This document shows, piece after piece, positions 51,057 through 64,000 of a DNA stretch of 64,000 nucleotides. The notes under the pieces were generated by a model. That model made no database searches. It saw only the letters and a list, made by a program, of their open reading frames with translations, and was not told the origin of the DNA. Positions within the stretch are counted from its first letter, which is position 1; each line of letters opens with the position of its first letter. The translations under genes and the position numbers were made by a program. The DNA lies in the NCBI RefSeq assembly GCF_015832195.1, contig NC_052045.1:2418001-2482000 (forward strand), read 5' to 3'. Source of the stretch: Motacilla alba alba. Lineage: Eukaryota; Chordata; Aves; Passeriformes; Motacillidae.

Positions 51057-53986
51057 AGTGGGAGCAAACCACAAAATCATCCAGAAGCCTTTGAGAGAAG
51101 AGCTCTGCGCCTCAGCTCAGGCTGCAACCCAGAAGAGACCAGCACTGAGGGCTGAGCATGCTGCAGCACATTGCAAGCTAACAGCTGGTATTCAGCAGGC
51201 TGTGAATGATTTGCATGCATTTCTGAAGCCTCCCGACACAATCCTGAGTAGGCTGCAGCAGGGTGAAGGTTTGGACATGAGAATTGCAATGGAACTGCAC
51301 AGAACAGGGGGAAACACAGGGGGAAGCATTATGAGGCAGTAAAACATTGTTATGCAGCGCAAAGCATCCAACTTTTTAAAAAGCCCAGCTTTATTTATGT
51401 GCTATCCTGCAAATTCAATTACAGGATTGAAAATTAGCTACAGGTTTTCTGCCTAAAAGTGCTTGTACTCATTTTAGTGTAGATTTCTTTCTGTCTCTAT
51501 GCCTAAATTATTCCATTAAGCACAGGAACATGGTGACAATCTTCCGCAGCTGCAAATTCTGCTCGGTGCTCTCCTAATGTGGGCTGGCCAAATTAATCCA
51601 GCACGTAACTCATCTCCTCTGAAACATCAGTATTTCATTTACTGTTAACTTTACAGGGAAAAAAGTCCAGGCAAGAAGAGGCAGCTCTCTATGGAAAGGT
51701 GCCTAGGAGGGCTCAGCAGGATGGGTTCAGCTACAATTGCACCATGCAAGAGCATCAGTGCTGCCTGGAAAGTGTCTGAAGGAGCACCCAGAGGCATTGT
51801 CTCTGAATAGTGTCACGTATTTCCATTCAGAAGCTCAAAACCAGCATTTTTCACCCGTTTATTTGTTCTCCTTCACGGTGTGCATTGAAAACTCTTAAAT
51901 TTTACCTCAGCAGCAATGTAAAATTAGCAAGAGAGGAATTTTACCATTGTGTTACTTGAAAAAATCCACATTGGAACAACAAAATAAGGCAAACACTGAG
52001 GTGGATGAAATGTCCATTTCTATAATTTGCAAGTGGATATTCAGAGCTAAGAATCATCATATTTTGGGAAACATGTGGCACATTTTTATGAGTTAGCATC
52101 TCAAACTCTGCAGCCAGTTTCCTCAACCAGATTTATCCACTTCCCCTGGTCTAACTCTCTGTGCCATCCAAGAACAGATTTTGCTGCAAAGGCTTATTAG
52201 ACCAAAAAAAAAAAATCCCCAAAACACCAAAAAAACCAACAACAAGAAGATAAACATACTAACAGAGCTGTCATTGTATGTATTATAAACTAAGCTTGTA
52301 ATGGGATTATTCTTTGGAAAATTTGTTAAAGAAATTAAGTTTGTGGTGCAGCAAGCTTAGAGAAAAAATAATGAATTCACAGATGTTCACCTTAATGAAC
52401 AACAGATTGAGAATATATTATTAAATTCAAATGGATAAGTTTGCATATGTTGTCAAAATTAGGTTTTGATCCTTACAAGCATCGTATTAATGTGAATAAT
52501 CAATTAATAATTGATTAAAGGCTTCCTCCAAATGGATCACTTTGGAACATTTTATTATTTATTTAATTTCTCCTCAATAGATCAATGTGTGAATAGGTCA
52601 CTCCTGGACACATTGATATATAGTATCCATCTCGGATGGAAAAAGTCCCATGAGGTGATGAAAAAGTTGTCATATTGTTAAGGTTGAACACTGCCAACCT
52701 TCCTGGCACGAGCATCCCCCTTCTGAAGGGTTTTCCCACCTTGCCTGTGTTTGGGCTGTGCAGCAGCAGCTCTAGGATGGGATCTCAGCGTGGGAGGGAG
52801 GATGGATTTGGGCTGCACCAGCCTGGGAGCTGCTGCAGGGGCCACCTCAAGAGCCAAAGGTGGGAAGGCAGGGATGGAACCAGGGGCAGCTCCCAGCCCT
52901 TCCACAAACCCCAGCCCTGGGAAAAGCACCCAGCTCAAAGGGTTTCATTCAGGAAATGAGAACAGTGTCACACACAGAAGTGCAGTTGGTGGGTTACCAT
53001 GGCAGGAGCCAAAGCTCTCTACAGATCTGCTCCTGCAGAGCTGCTCTGCATTGAATATTGAGACAACTTGAAACAGGGCTGGGAGAGCAACCTCTACCAA
53101 ACAAGGGAAGGATTCTGTCATTTCCCCCACACTACACTGCAGTGTGGACTTTGGGCCAGTCCTTCATGCAACGCCATATCAAATTAACAGCAACAAACAT
53201 CATGGAGCTTAACGAGCTCCCTGTGGAGGGGGGCAGACTGCTGGATCCTGCCTGCTGACAGGGAAAATGCCTGGACAGGAGACACTTGTGTCATTTCAGT
53301 GGATTACAAAGCAAGCTGTGAAAAGTCACAAGAAATCTTGCTTTTAAATATTCTTCCACCACCCACTTCTGCTGGCAGCCACAATATGGAACATTCCTCA
53401 TTTATCCCCAAGAGTTCAAGTCCCAAACTCGAGCAGGGAGCGTGGAGCAAAGTGCAAAGGGAAGAGCAGTGGCTGCTTGGGGTCCCACTTAATTTCCAAG
53501 TAGCTGGGCACTCTCTGCAATAAATTAGAAGATAAAATTTCCAGACAAACACCCCCTGCAGTGCTTCAGCATCTTTAACTGACCAGCAGAGGCTCAAATC
53601 AAACTGCAGCAAACGGAATGGGGACAGTCGGGAGTGGCTCTCCAGAGCCTCCTGCCCAAACCCTCTCCTGGAGGAAGCTCCTCTGCACCCTCCAGCCAGA
53701 TCACCTCTCTGTCAGTGGGGTAAAGGAAGCAGTTTTTGAGTTCTTCACCAAATTAAGCCTGTGGAGAGATGTTTCAGGAGTGCCTGGAGCCCTCTGCAGC
53801 CTGGGTTGGGCAGGTGAACAACTCCATCACTGCAGCTCAGTGCAGAGCAAATCACAAACCAGCATCCAAAGGGTTTAGTCCAATTCCTACTGGGAACATG
53901 GCTTCTTAAAAGCCCTTCTTCTAGTGCCATCTAAATTGTTTTTCTTTTTATTTTTTTTTGGCAAAAAAATGAAGTGAAATCAGTTT

Positions 53987-54001
53987 CACACACACACACA
54001 C
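53987..54001. repeat. CA dinucleotide microsatellite
   Basis: About seven CA units. Short, and probably weakly polymorphic. Confidence 0.9.
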
Positions 54002-54485
54002 TTGCAACTAGATGGAATATACAAATAATCCATTGGGTGGGAAGTGAATGTCTCCTCAATGCAAACACAACCTGTCCCTACAGGAATCTTCACAGAATGT
54101 AAACAGTATTTTGGAAGAAGTTACCTCACCACTGCCACCTCAATAGCTCTCAAAAGCTGTGAAAGGATGTTTGTGATCTATAGCAAGCTATAACATAAAG
54201 TGAATTTATGACACCATAAAACCAGCCAAAATCTCCACACAAAATCAACACCACCTTGCCAGGACTTACATAAGTAGCAGAGCTTATTTTCCAAGAACTA
54301 TGAATTAATTTTTTTATTGGTTCTCTTTCACTGAAGTTCCAGATTTTTCAAACAACAATATAAAGCTAAAATAATTCCCAGGTTTACATTAGATGAGCTG
54401 TTTTTTTTATTTTTTTTAAATGCCAATCATTTGACTTGGAGCAGTAGAGGCTCATCCAGAGTTTCACAAAACCATTCCTCACATT

Positions 54486-54501
54486 AAAAAAAAAAAAAAA
54501 A
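54486..54501 (+). repeat. A16 homopolymer
   Basis: Run of A after CTCACATT. No element is recognised upstream. Confidence 0.85.
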
Positions 54502-57500
54502 TCCAGGTAAAGGCATAACTTAACAAACCTTTCATATCTAAAATAATTTCAAATCCACAAAAAAAAAAGTGCTTTCTTGTTCAGATGCAGAATATTCCGA
54601 AGCCTAGACAAAACAGACAAAGAGAGAATGAAATACTGTACTTTGAGAGGCTGATAACAGAGCTTGTAACAAAGCACTCTTTTCCACCTGGCTTTTGTAG
54701 ACCCCAGAAAATGCATTCAGCAAATTCAAATGCAGATGAGCTCAGGATGGAGAATGCCCAGCTACTCCTCAAGATTCAGCCAAAACAGGGCAGAGAAACC
54801 CTTCTCAGCTGCCTGCCTCTGGAAATGCTTCTGAAGAGCTGCAATCCATATGGAAAGTGGTCATCAGAGACATTTGCTTAATAGCTTTATTAATTCTGTT
54901 TGTTTATTGAAAGCCCTTAACCAAATTGAATATTAATGTTATTTTCTGCAAGACATCCCAACAAGCCTAATCCTCAGATGTGCAGCACTAATTAAAAAGT
55001 TGTGTGGATGAGAATTGGGTTACCCTTCACTTTGTCAGCAGACTTGCACACTGAAGCATAGATTTCCTGTACTTACTTAGACCAAAAGTGATTTAATTAT
55101 GAAGCAGAGTGCAACTGCAGTGTAAATGCAATTTATTGAAATAAACGATGCAATTGGAGCCCTGAAAAGTGCAAATTTACAGATGACATAAATATAACAT
55201 TTTACTGGGGAAGCAAATGGTTTTTTTTGAAATACCATAAAACCAGCAGTGAAATGCTGAAGACCCGCTGTAAAACCAAGTAAAAGAGAATTAAAACTTT
55301 ATAACAGGAGCAGCTCCTTTTCTACAGAATTGGTCATATTTTCCAGAGATGCTGCTCTCACACACCTATTCCCATTATCTCTCCTCATTCTGAAATTACT
55401 TTGAGGCATAAGAATAAGAAGAATAAGGATGATGAGTATTGAACAGCTGAGTCTAGACAATGGGCACGAGCTGGCCTTTGTCTTCTCCTGAGAGACCTTC
55501 TGAGATTATGTGATGCTGAACCTTTTTCTTTTTCTTTCTGAGAAATGGATGACTGAAGTCAGCAAATAATTTAGACAAAGCCCAGCTTTCACAAGCACAG
55601 GCAGAAGAATATTCCTCTGATGTTTTATTTGCTTTGTAAGAATGGTTCTATTCATTTATTGCATTTAAATACATTAAAAAAAAAAGAAGTAAAATGAGGG
55701 AGTGTTTTCTTTTGCTCCCAAGAACTTCAAAAGAACCAAACTATTATATAAAATCAAATCAGGTAATATTTTCTGGTTCAGAATGCTTGGTCCTTTTTTT
55801 CTTAAACCTGAAGAACAGATGAATTATGACTGTTCACACCACCATTTATTTGAAATTAGTACTTCTTCACCACCCAGACTATCATCACCAGGGTCTAGAA
55901 ATTAATGTAGAGACACAGAGACATGAAAGTGCTTGATGTGTTCGCCAAGACACAAATTTGTTGCACACTTAACATCCCAGATTAGAAATGCAGTGTGCTT
56001 GCAAATACTGTTTTTTCTTTTAAAAAATGACTGCTGATATTTATAAACCTGGGAGACAGCTCTCACCTGCTAAAAAGGAATAAATTTTTTTCAGAATAAT
56101 TTAAATAAAAATTATTTTTTTGAGAAAAAAACCCAAAAAGTGCAAAGCAGAAATGGAAGACAAATGGTCTGCTAATAAAAACAAAAAAAAAATAAGTTTA
56201 TTTCTCTTTTTTTCCCCTTTTTAAGATTAAAACCATGTAAGCAACACAGAGTTTTGAATTTGTAAGGAAATATGGAGCAGGTTCCCATACAGAGCAGGCT
56301 GTGAGTGAGGCAGCCTGACCTTGCCATTGTCCTGTTGAGTCTCAGGTTTAAGAACAGAGGCTGAATCACTGCTGGAGCAGTGGCTTGGTGCTGCCTAAGG
56401 AGGAATTCCCCGCTACAGCAGCCCAGAAATGAACCATCACTGCAGCAAGGTGTCAGTGCAAGGATGGAATTAAAGTTCCTACGAACTGGAAGAAAAATCA
56501 AGGTCTTCTTACACAATTAAGCACCTCCTGCCCTGACTTTTAAGACAAAGTGCCCAACCCGTCTGAACCACAGGCAGGAGTGTGTCTGTGAACTCGCAAG
56601 CAGAAGGTTGGAAGGTGAAGCAAGCCAATATTTCTCTCGCATTTCCAGCTCTGTACCTCCACATCCCATTGGAATGCAAAGTTCTCATTTTCCTCCACAC
56701 AACTCCCTCACCCAATGCTTCCATCAATCCCACCAGACTCTTCTGATACCACGGACATTCCACTGCCTGGGAGAACCTCAGGTACTGCAGCGCACCAAGG
56801 AGTGCCCAAGAGCTCTTGAAATGTCACCATCCTGTGCTCCAAAGCAGGCATTGCTTTCCCTCACAGCTGAGAGGCTGATTTGCACAGGCTTTTATAAGGA
56901 ATCAGACAACACAGTAAATTAAAGGACAAATAAAACAGATTAAAAGTCAGCTGTAAATGTTCCTTTTTAAAACTGAAAAAAAAAAAACCCAAACCAACCT
57001 GTAATTCTTGTTTCAAGGAGATGTCAAAAAATCCCCAAACAATCATTTTATGACTCAACTTCTTGCCATGCATGGTGAAAGTTATTTATGCCACCCAGTA
57101 ATTTGTTTTTTTTTCTTTTCCTTTTTCTCCTAAATTGAATATAACTGAACTGATGAGAGAGTGGGTTTGACTTCTCTGAATCAAAGTTATGATTAAAAAT
57201 TAAAGCCAAGCTCCATTTTCCACATCTCATGTACGTGTGACATGTGACACACGCGAGCCTTTGTGTGTGCACAGCTCAACACCAGCTCCATGAAGTTTAT
57301 TCCCACCTGTGAAAGCCTCTCAACTCCAAGCCCTTGCCACGGATCTGCTGAGTTTTTGGGGAGCACAGAGCAGCCTGGCAGGAAATAAAAATCCTTTCCA
57401 GGCCCTCTGGAGCCGGGTGCCTGCCCGGCTGCACCGTGGGCTGGTGTGCAGTCAGCAAACTGCAACACCACAGATGAGAAATGAGAAATTTTGAGGGCAA

Positions 57501-59809
57501 TTGAGCACAATGAATTTTCACAGTGGATCAACACAGAGTCATTTAGAATGGGTATTTCTGAAGCACTGATACAATGAACACATTTATAGTGTTCAATGGC
57601 CCTAAAAAAAATCACCTTTTCACCTGTGGCAAAGCTGCTGCTGAGAGTGACTTCTCAGATGTTGGATTTTAATGTCTATTTATGTGCTGTGTGCGTAGAT
57701 ATACATGTCAGCTCACACACATGCATACCTTCAATGCACCAATCAGCTTTTTGGCATATTATGAAAAAAAATTAAAAAAAAAATCTATTGAAAGAAAAGC
57801 TTCACTACGATTAAAAACCCTTCATGCTTTTTTGACTCTTACTGGTTGCAAAGTAACTCCATGGTGAAGGCAAATCTCATGCCAGGAATACAAAAAACTA
57901 TAACCAGATTTCTGTAGCCCACCAGCTTTATCTTAAAGAGCAGGAATAGCATCCCCCCATCCTCCCCAGTTCTTCTCTTTCCTATAAATTACTGAATTGA
58001 GGAGCTCACTGCGCCCAGCTCTGGTACAAGGGAGTTACTAAATTGTCTTTCAGCCTCATTCAGTTTTCCTGCTGCAGTTTATAGGAGGGTACACATACTC
58101 ACTGATAGATTCTTATTTTTCTTTTGTGTTTTTATGCTTAATCTGGGTTGTTAAAAAGATCAGAGGTGTGGTTTTGCTGTTGAGCTACTTCAGCAGCCCC
58201 AGTAACTCTTTTGTCCGTGCTGGGCATTTCAAGTGAGCCTGTGTTTGCATCAAAGCCTTGCCTTGGTCCATGCCCAGTTATTATATCTGCAGGCATGGCA
58301 GCTAACAACAGGCAACTCCATTTCAATTTATTCTGCAGTGTCTCCATGCTTCCCTTCCCAGGGATTAAGCACCTTGAAGCACCATCTTGTTGCTATTTCC
58401 GTGCCTGATGCTGGTTATTTCTGAAATAACAATACATGCTTCAGTAACAACAAGTCATTTCCCCTTCCTCTGACTGACGAATGCATTTGCCACATTCTTC
58501 TCTTAGTGCTTTCCAGACCAGTCAAATTAACCTTTTGCCTGTCTAACAGCCCGTTTCAGTGCTCTGTGCCCTCAGCACAAGCTGTCACAGCAGTTAAGTA
58601 CAGCAGAACTGGGAGACTCCAAGCCACCACTTAGAGATTACTCTGAATTCTGGCACTCGTCTGTTCTGCTCTTTGGAGGAAAGAACTTACAACTCTTTTC
58701 TTGCTCAGGGGCTGCACACCCACCCCAGGAGCTTCCCCTCAGTAAAGCATTGAAGAACACATTGTAGTGTCAATAAAGCTGCTCTGAGAAGAGTAGTTTT
58801 CTATTTTATTACTAAACTGTGAGGCTCTGGATGATCATCATGGGATCATTTCAACAGCAGGTGACCCCTCCTTCCCTTTCTACCCTTCCCCTTTTGACTT
58901 CTCCTGCCATCAGAAGGCTGCTGATATGTCAAGTAGCACTGGCATGAATGTGAAACACCAAAAGAAAACATCTGCTAAAAAGGTAAGACACTTTCTAACC
59001 GAGGGAGCTGGAGGATGGACACTTAGCTGGATAGCTGCAAGCTCCCAATGCCACTCCTCCCTTTATGATATCCATCTCCAGGTTAATGTTGAGATGGAGA
59101 GCTATTCACAATACATCCTGTTTGTGTCTGGCATCTTTTGAGAGAGTATTGTGCTCCCAGTGGTAGGAACAGTGGCAGAAAATAATACTTTAGTGGCAAC
59201 TAATTCTCTACAGTCATTTCTGAGAGTGCTGGAATCCAACCCTCTCTCCTATTACTATTTTCTTCCCCTCAGTAGAATCAAGACAAAGCACGGAGTAACC
59301 CTCCTAAATCTCATTTCAATTCCTCAGGCTGTTGCAGTAGCTGTCAAAGGTGGCTCACTGAGGTGTCTCCTTATCTGCACAAGCCACGTTTTAAAGTCCC
59401 TAAAGGCTCTCAGGGCCCCAGGGGTCTTTAGGATATTGATGGGTGTTCACTCAGGGTGTCCTTGTGCATTGCTGGCCTGGTGCAAATCCTGGGAGCCAGG
59501 ATGGGAGCTGATGTGTGGGAGAGCCAGAGACAGGCAAACACAGGGCAACCACAGCCAGGAAAGGGCAAGCAGAACCTCATCTGCAGAGGTGGGAGCTTTT
59601 TGGCTCTGGACTTGGACAGCTGGAACGAAATAGGAGGGGAGGTGGCTGAGGAAATACAAAGTGCATGGATTAAGATGCTGTCGTTGGTAGCAAATGCAGC
59701 AGTCATTTCCACTGCCACTCGTTCCTGGGAGGAGAATTTAAGACAGTTTGATTTTTTTTCAGTTTCTCTGACAGAGTTCTGAGATCTGAACAATTTTCAT
59801 GAGGGGCTT

Positions 59810-59945
59810 CTAGGTTTTTGGGGGGTTTTTTTGGGGTTTTTTTTTTTTTGTTTGTTTGTTTTTGTTTTAGTTTTTGGGGTGGATTTTTGTTTTGTTTTGT
59901 TTTTTTCTCTTTTTTGTCTGTTTGGGTTTTTTTGTGTGTTTTCCT
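59810..59945 (+). repeat. T/G-rich low-complexity tract
   Basis: Long T runs interrupted by GGGGGG, GGGG and TTTG/TTTTG units. The strand bias is extreme: the plus strand is almost free of A and C. It contains several G runs but with long T loops. It ends about 220 bp before the CR1 fragment at 60167. Confidence 0.9.
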
Positions 59946-60166
59946 CTTTTGTTTCATTTCCCTCTCGTCTTATATCCTGGAGCCCCTCACAATGGCAAAT
60001 ATCTGTTGTTTTGTTGTTTCTCTACCTGAACAAACAGTAAAATGAATCCTCAAATACAAAGCCTTTCCTTTTTTTTAATCCCCTTAATTACTTATGTAGA
60101 TGATGAATATATTTTTGATAAGGTTGATGAGATGAAAAAAAAATTAGAGAGGACGAGAATAATTTT

Positions 60167-60545
60167 GACTGAAAGCAACCTCTGGAGCTCATCATCCAAC
60201 CCCCTGCTCAGAGTACATCCACCTGGAAGATGCTGCCCTGAGTCAAGTCTAAATTCCCCCAAGGATGGAGATTCCAGAGGATTCCTGGGGAATTCCTTCC
60301 AGTGGTAGGTGCTCATGGCGTCTCCATTCTCTCTGTGGCACCTGCAGACTGTGATGGGATCTTCCCTTCACCTCTGTTTCTCCAAGAGGGACAAACCCAA
60401 TTCCCAGCCTCTCCTCACCAGCTCATGGTGGCCCCTGCCTAACTTTTTTCCAGTAGTCCATTTTTATCTTGGAGCAGGGAGCCCAAGCCCAGACTCCAGG
60501 CAGGGGCTCACAAGAGCTCGAGAGTACAACAATGATGTCCCTGCA
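60167..60545 (-). mobile_element. Older CR1 LINE fragment
   Basis: The plus strand is the reverse complement of CR1. It shows CTCATCATCCAACCCCCTGC at 60188, CCAAGGATGGAGATTCC near 60260, CAAACCCAATTCCCAGCCTCTCC near 60395 and a GAGCCCAAGCCCAGACTCCAGG-like block near 60480. The block order matches CR1, but substitutions and gaps are frequent, so this copy is older than those at 39.7 and 50.8 kb. No reverse transcriptase frame survives. Confidence 0.75.
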
Positions 60546-60658
60546 CCTACAAAGTGCCTGCACTTTGCCAATGCAGCACGGGCTGTGTTTGGATTATTAC
60601 ACGTAAAGCGTTTTGCAATTGAAAATCTCTTTCCCATCTAAAGCACCCTCCAAGCCAA

Positions 60659-60697
60659 GGGGAAAAAAAAAAAAAAAAAACAAACAAAAAAAACCCC
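60659..60697 (+). repeat. A-rich tract bracketed by GGGG and CCCC
   Basis: GGGG, then A18, CAAAC, A8 and CCCC. The flanking G4 and C4 are complementary and could close an A-loop, though the symmetry may be chance. It lies just past the older CR1 fragment. Confidence 0.8.
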
Positions 60698-63636
60698 AGA
60701 ACTCTGCAAGTCCAAAAGATATCAAGGTCCCAGAGATCAAGCTTTGGAAATTTGTGAAGGGTATCATGTCAGAGTGTCCTCCCAGGGAGGGCTGACAGAA
60801 TAGGAAAATATCCGAATACAACAGAACATACTGTACAACACCTCTCCCAGCTCAATCCAATCAGCAGCCAAGGACACAACCTCAATAAATTCTTAATAAG
60901 TTTACCAATCCTTATAGCACAGATACTCACAGACCATTAATATCTAGCTGCCAGAATATTGCATCTGCTGGTATATGAACTTGGTGGAGTCAAATAGAAT
61001 TTCTTTTCTAAACTCAACACAATCAGTAGGAGCAACTATTTCAGGTGCTGTCACAAAATCAGAAAAATACAGATTAGTTAACTGTCAACATTTCAGCAAT
61101 CCAGACTGTGCTTATTTTAATATTTAATTGTTTTCTAAAACTGTGACAGAGATGCTGCTCTGAAACTGGTACCGTTCCCTATTTTAAATTACTGCCCTGA
61201 TTCTCCAGTTACAAATGCACTTTGTTGCAGTTGCCCAGCCAAAAAGAAGGTGAGTTCTGTAAATCCTCTCACCGTACAATGAGAAACTGGGGCAAAATAG
61301 CAGATCCTCTATCATCCCTGACAGGCAATAAATGTAATCGAAGGTATGGCTTGTGCCTCTCTGCAGAAACATCCCTTATTCCAAAAAGTGAATCACCAAA
61401 GAGAATGGAGTAGAAAAGTGCCTTTGATCACCCTCAGGATGTTCTCTGTACTTCTCAACCACAGCACGAGAAACTCCTTAATTGTCCACTATTGTCTTTT
61501 TTTATTTGTTCTGCTGTTTTCCTCTGAAGTGACTGAGTAATTTTTGCAATTGGATTGAAAAACTTGTGTTATCAGATAATGACTACTTGAAAAGAACTGC
61601 TACAATTTCTGTGGTGCTTATAAAGGTAGTTTATAAGCAAATACAAACATCCATTCCTTGGCTGCTTCAGCACTTATATTTGCTTATTACTTGCTCAGGT
61701 GTTTCTGGTTTGATCTCCTTTTTAGTAGCTTTCCTAATAAATTGCTTTAAAGACTGCAATCTATAACTTACTACAGTGAAACCACGTGAATAAATGAAAT
61801 GGAAAATAAAGCTGTACTACATTATGATAGAGTAAGGTTACCTTTCTTCACAGCAAGTGCAGTCAAACCAGCCTGGGCGCCTAAAGCCAGCTGTGACTGT
61901 GCTTTCTGTTGCTGAGTTGTCTCCAATCTCACAATAAAGTCCCAAAAACATCAGCTCCAAACTGTAGCAGCACAGGGTGCCCCAGTGGACTGAGGTCCAC
62001 AGAGAGCAAGTCAATGCCAGGAGACAGAAGCACTGTAACACTGCAGTTAGCAGCTTGTTCTATTTATTGGTTCAGCAGCACTCCTGCCCTCTTTCAGAGA
62101 GCAGAAATAGGGCCCACCTGTCCTTCTCCCCAGCTGCTATGGCTTGTGCTGCAGACAGGGGAAATCAGAAAGCTCCAAAGGAAGCGACTCCCGGAGCCCA
62201 AAGCATTTTTTATACTGCTATAAAACCATAAGACAGCATAAAGGCAGTGCAATGCCAGCTAAACTGGTGCAGCTGACAGGTATATGCACTGGAAATATGC
62301 TGGCAATTAGGAGCCTTGGCTAAAAAAAAAAAGCAAACATACACAATTTTCATAACAGCACTGCTCCTGCCCACACATCCCTGCCAGCCCCAGGCACCAG
62401 CACACAGCTGGCACAGCTGGAGGGAGCCTGTCCTGGACAGGCATCCTCGGTGGCTCCTCTCCAATCCAACAGTCCCAGCTCCCAGCACTGACAGAGAACA
62501 AATTCCTTTTGCTTCCAGGAGCTGATCCTGAGCTGGAGGCCCAAAGGGGCGGGTTAGGAGCTCTTGTAGCAAAGGCAGCACGGGTGAACGTGAGGCTTTC
62601 AAAGGAGCTCTCATGGGAAAGGTGCCACACATGGGCAATGCACCCAGACATCACCTGGCACCTCCTGCTGCTCCTGCCAGGCCTGTCCCAAGGAGCAGGA
62701 GCTGGCACAGGACTGATCTGCCACAGAACCCTGGAGGAGCTGCTGCTTCGTGCTGTCCCCAGGATCTGCACACAGAAGCTCTGATGTAGAATATTGAAAG
62801 ACATTTTCAAAAATTCTTCCATTTTCCTTTTTTTTTTTCCTTATTTTTTTAACTAGGCAGGAAGGAGACTGAATAGAGTTTGGAGGCTTCCAAGGGCAGG
62901 AAAGCAGGTGATTCAGTCATGACATGGGGGCATGCTGTACATTGTGAGGATGAAGTTCTATTTCCTCCTCCAATTTGTCAAACAGAATGTTATAAAGAGT
63001 TACAGAACCAAGAAATGTCAGACAAATACAGAAAAGCTTTGAAACCTTTTGTGATAAAGCAAAATTAACAAGTATAGTTACAACAGCTGCATGAACAACT
63101 GTGTTTCCAAGGCAACAACTCACAATTCTTACAGCTATAAAAAATCCCGGGCACCACGGGGAGTTGTGAAATTAGGGAGACTCCAGCTAAAATAGAATAT
63201 AGAAAAATGGACTAAAGCAGGGAAGTGGCAGGAAAGCTGAAATTATGAAACTCACACTGCTTTTAACAGCTACAGCCCGAGCACACCTTGGTGCTGGCTT
63301 GGAGGAGTGCTGCCCCTCAGCTCTGTCCCACCACTGTCCCTCTGTCCCCCAGGTGCCACACTGCCCACTCTCCAGTGCCACAGGAAAACAACCATTAGCC
63401 TAAAACTGGCAGAGCAATTACTGCCACTTTTCCTGCAGGGAAATGGCACAAAGCTGGCTGTGCTGTTGGCTGGCCTAAGCACGTGTCTGCCCTCTCAGCA
63501 AAGCAGGGCACTGGGAGAAACTAATCCCTCACAATCACCCCACGAAAGGAAGCAGACAGCTCAGGGCTTTTCTTTTATCATTACTGCTGGGCATATGTGA
63601 CAATAAAATGTTAAACCTCACGGTTTGAAAAACAAC

Positions 63637-63652
63637 TTTTTTTTTTTTTTTT
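63637..63652 (+). repeat. T16 homopolymer
   Basis: Run of 16 T. Read on the minus strand it is an A tail with no identifiable element. Confidence 0.85.
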
Positions 63653-64000
63653 AAACAAACTCACAATCATAATTAATTCCTCAGAAATAACTTGAAGATT
63701 CACATAAATTTGTCAGCAGCACCTCTTAGGCACACTGGATTCCGCGTGGCGTCACCGGATGTGTGTGTGTGCAAATCTAAGAGATAAAAGCAAACTTCTG
63801 GAGTTAAAACCACATAATTACACCATGTATGGGCACTTGGTAAGGACTGCTAATTTAAAAAGCCCACAGGCAGAGACCCTTCCTCCAAAGCATTGGAGTC
63901 TGCAGCGTGAGGCTGAGGAAGGTACAACATCAAGTTGTGGAACTGAACAGATATTTCATTAGTAGCACTGGTAATTGGTCCCAGATGGAAATATCATGGG

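Larger units (their letters stand above)
51057..60166. other. Presumed intron, simple tracts only
   Basis: About 9 kb, largely AT-rich, with a GC-richer islet at about 52690-52960. Simple tracts include A runs near 52204, 54486 and 56979, a CA run at 53987-54001 and the G/T-rich tract at 59810-59945. No exon, RNA gene or recognised transposon was found by eye. Confidence 0.45.
60546..64000. other. Presumed intron or intergenic end of window, no feature recognised
   Basis: About 3.4 kb, AT-rich with a GC-richer islet at about 62360-62770 and another near 63290-63490. Overlapping ORFs in the islets (for example 62210-62638 and 62307-62822 on the minus strand) have no recognisable domain. A T16 run lies at 63637-63652 and a short GT run near 63758. 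Confidence 0.45.

Noticed and set aside
62210..62822. Overlapping minus-strand ORFs of 142 and 171 codons
   Set aside because: Two frames are open together in a GC-richer islet. No domain, no splice signals and no recognisable similarity.

Overview
The window looks like avian nuclear DNA, most likely from a passerine bird. It is AT-rich, has no dense gene packing, and carries several 3' fragments of the CR1 LINE family, which dominates bird genomes. It also carries one LTR-like block of a type I recall from songbird genomes. Nothing suggests bacterial, viral or organellar DNA: there are no operons, no long conserved ORFs and no rRNA or tRNA. Only one stretch is convincingly protein-coding. 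It is a short, very GC- and CpG-rich exon on the minus strand at about 12528-12720, encoding part of the cytoplasmic tail of a delta-1 protocadherin. The exon starts with the family's CM3 motif RRVTF and ends at a clean GTAAGTG donor. PCDH11X is the favoured paralogue and PCDH9 the alternative. The rest of the window reads as the two very long introns flanking this exon, although the distal ends could be intergenic. Layout: 1-12.5 kb is intron downstream of the exon on the minus strand. It holds an LTR-like block (about 385-1022), an AT-rich tandem array (5663-5900) abutting a CpG-rich patch (about 5985-6205), and microsatellites. From 12.7 kb to 64 kb is the upstream intron, which holds an unexplained 372-codon open frame (14100-15218) and a small hairpin (25237-25279). 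It also holds CR1 fragments near 31.2, 39.7, 44.6, 50.8 and 60.2 kb, and a 17-bp minisatellite of exactly 49 copies (41072-41904). A second minisatellite has six 27-bp units (44803-44964). Two inverted copies of an unclassified element of about 0.4 kb lie 3.4 kb apart (42070-42544 and 45977-46388), one flanked by a 5-bp direct repeat and the other interrupted by an AT palindrome. The best leads are the inverted, unclassified repeat pair with its apparent target-site duplication, the tandem splice acceptor next to the PP1-docking motif, and the 17-bp array, which is open in all six frames and has a 9-10-unit higher-order rhythm. I do not see a clearly new multi-gene biological system. All repeat family calls are by eye and memory, without a database search.
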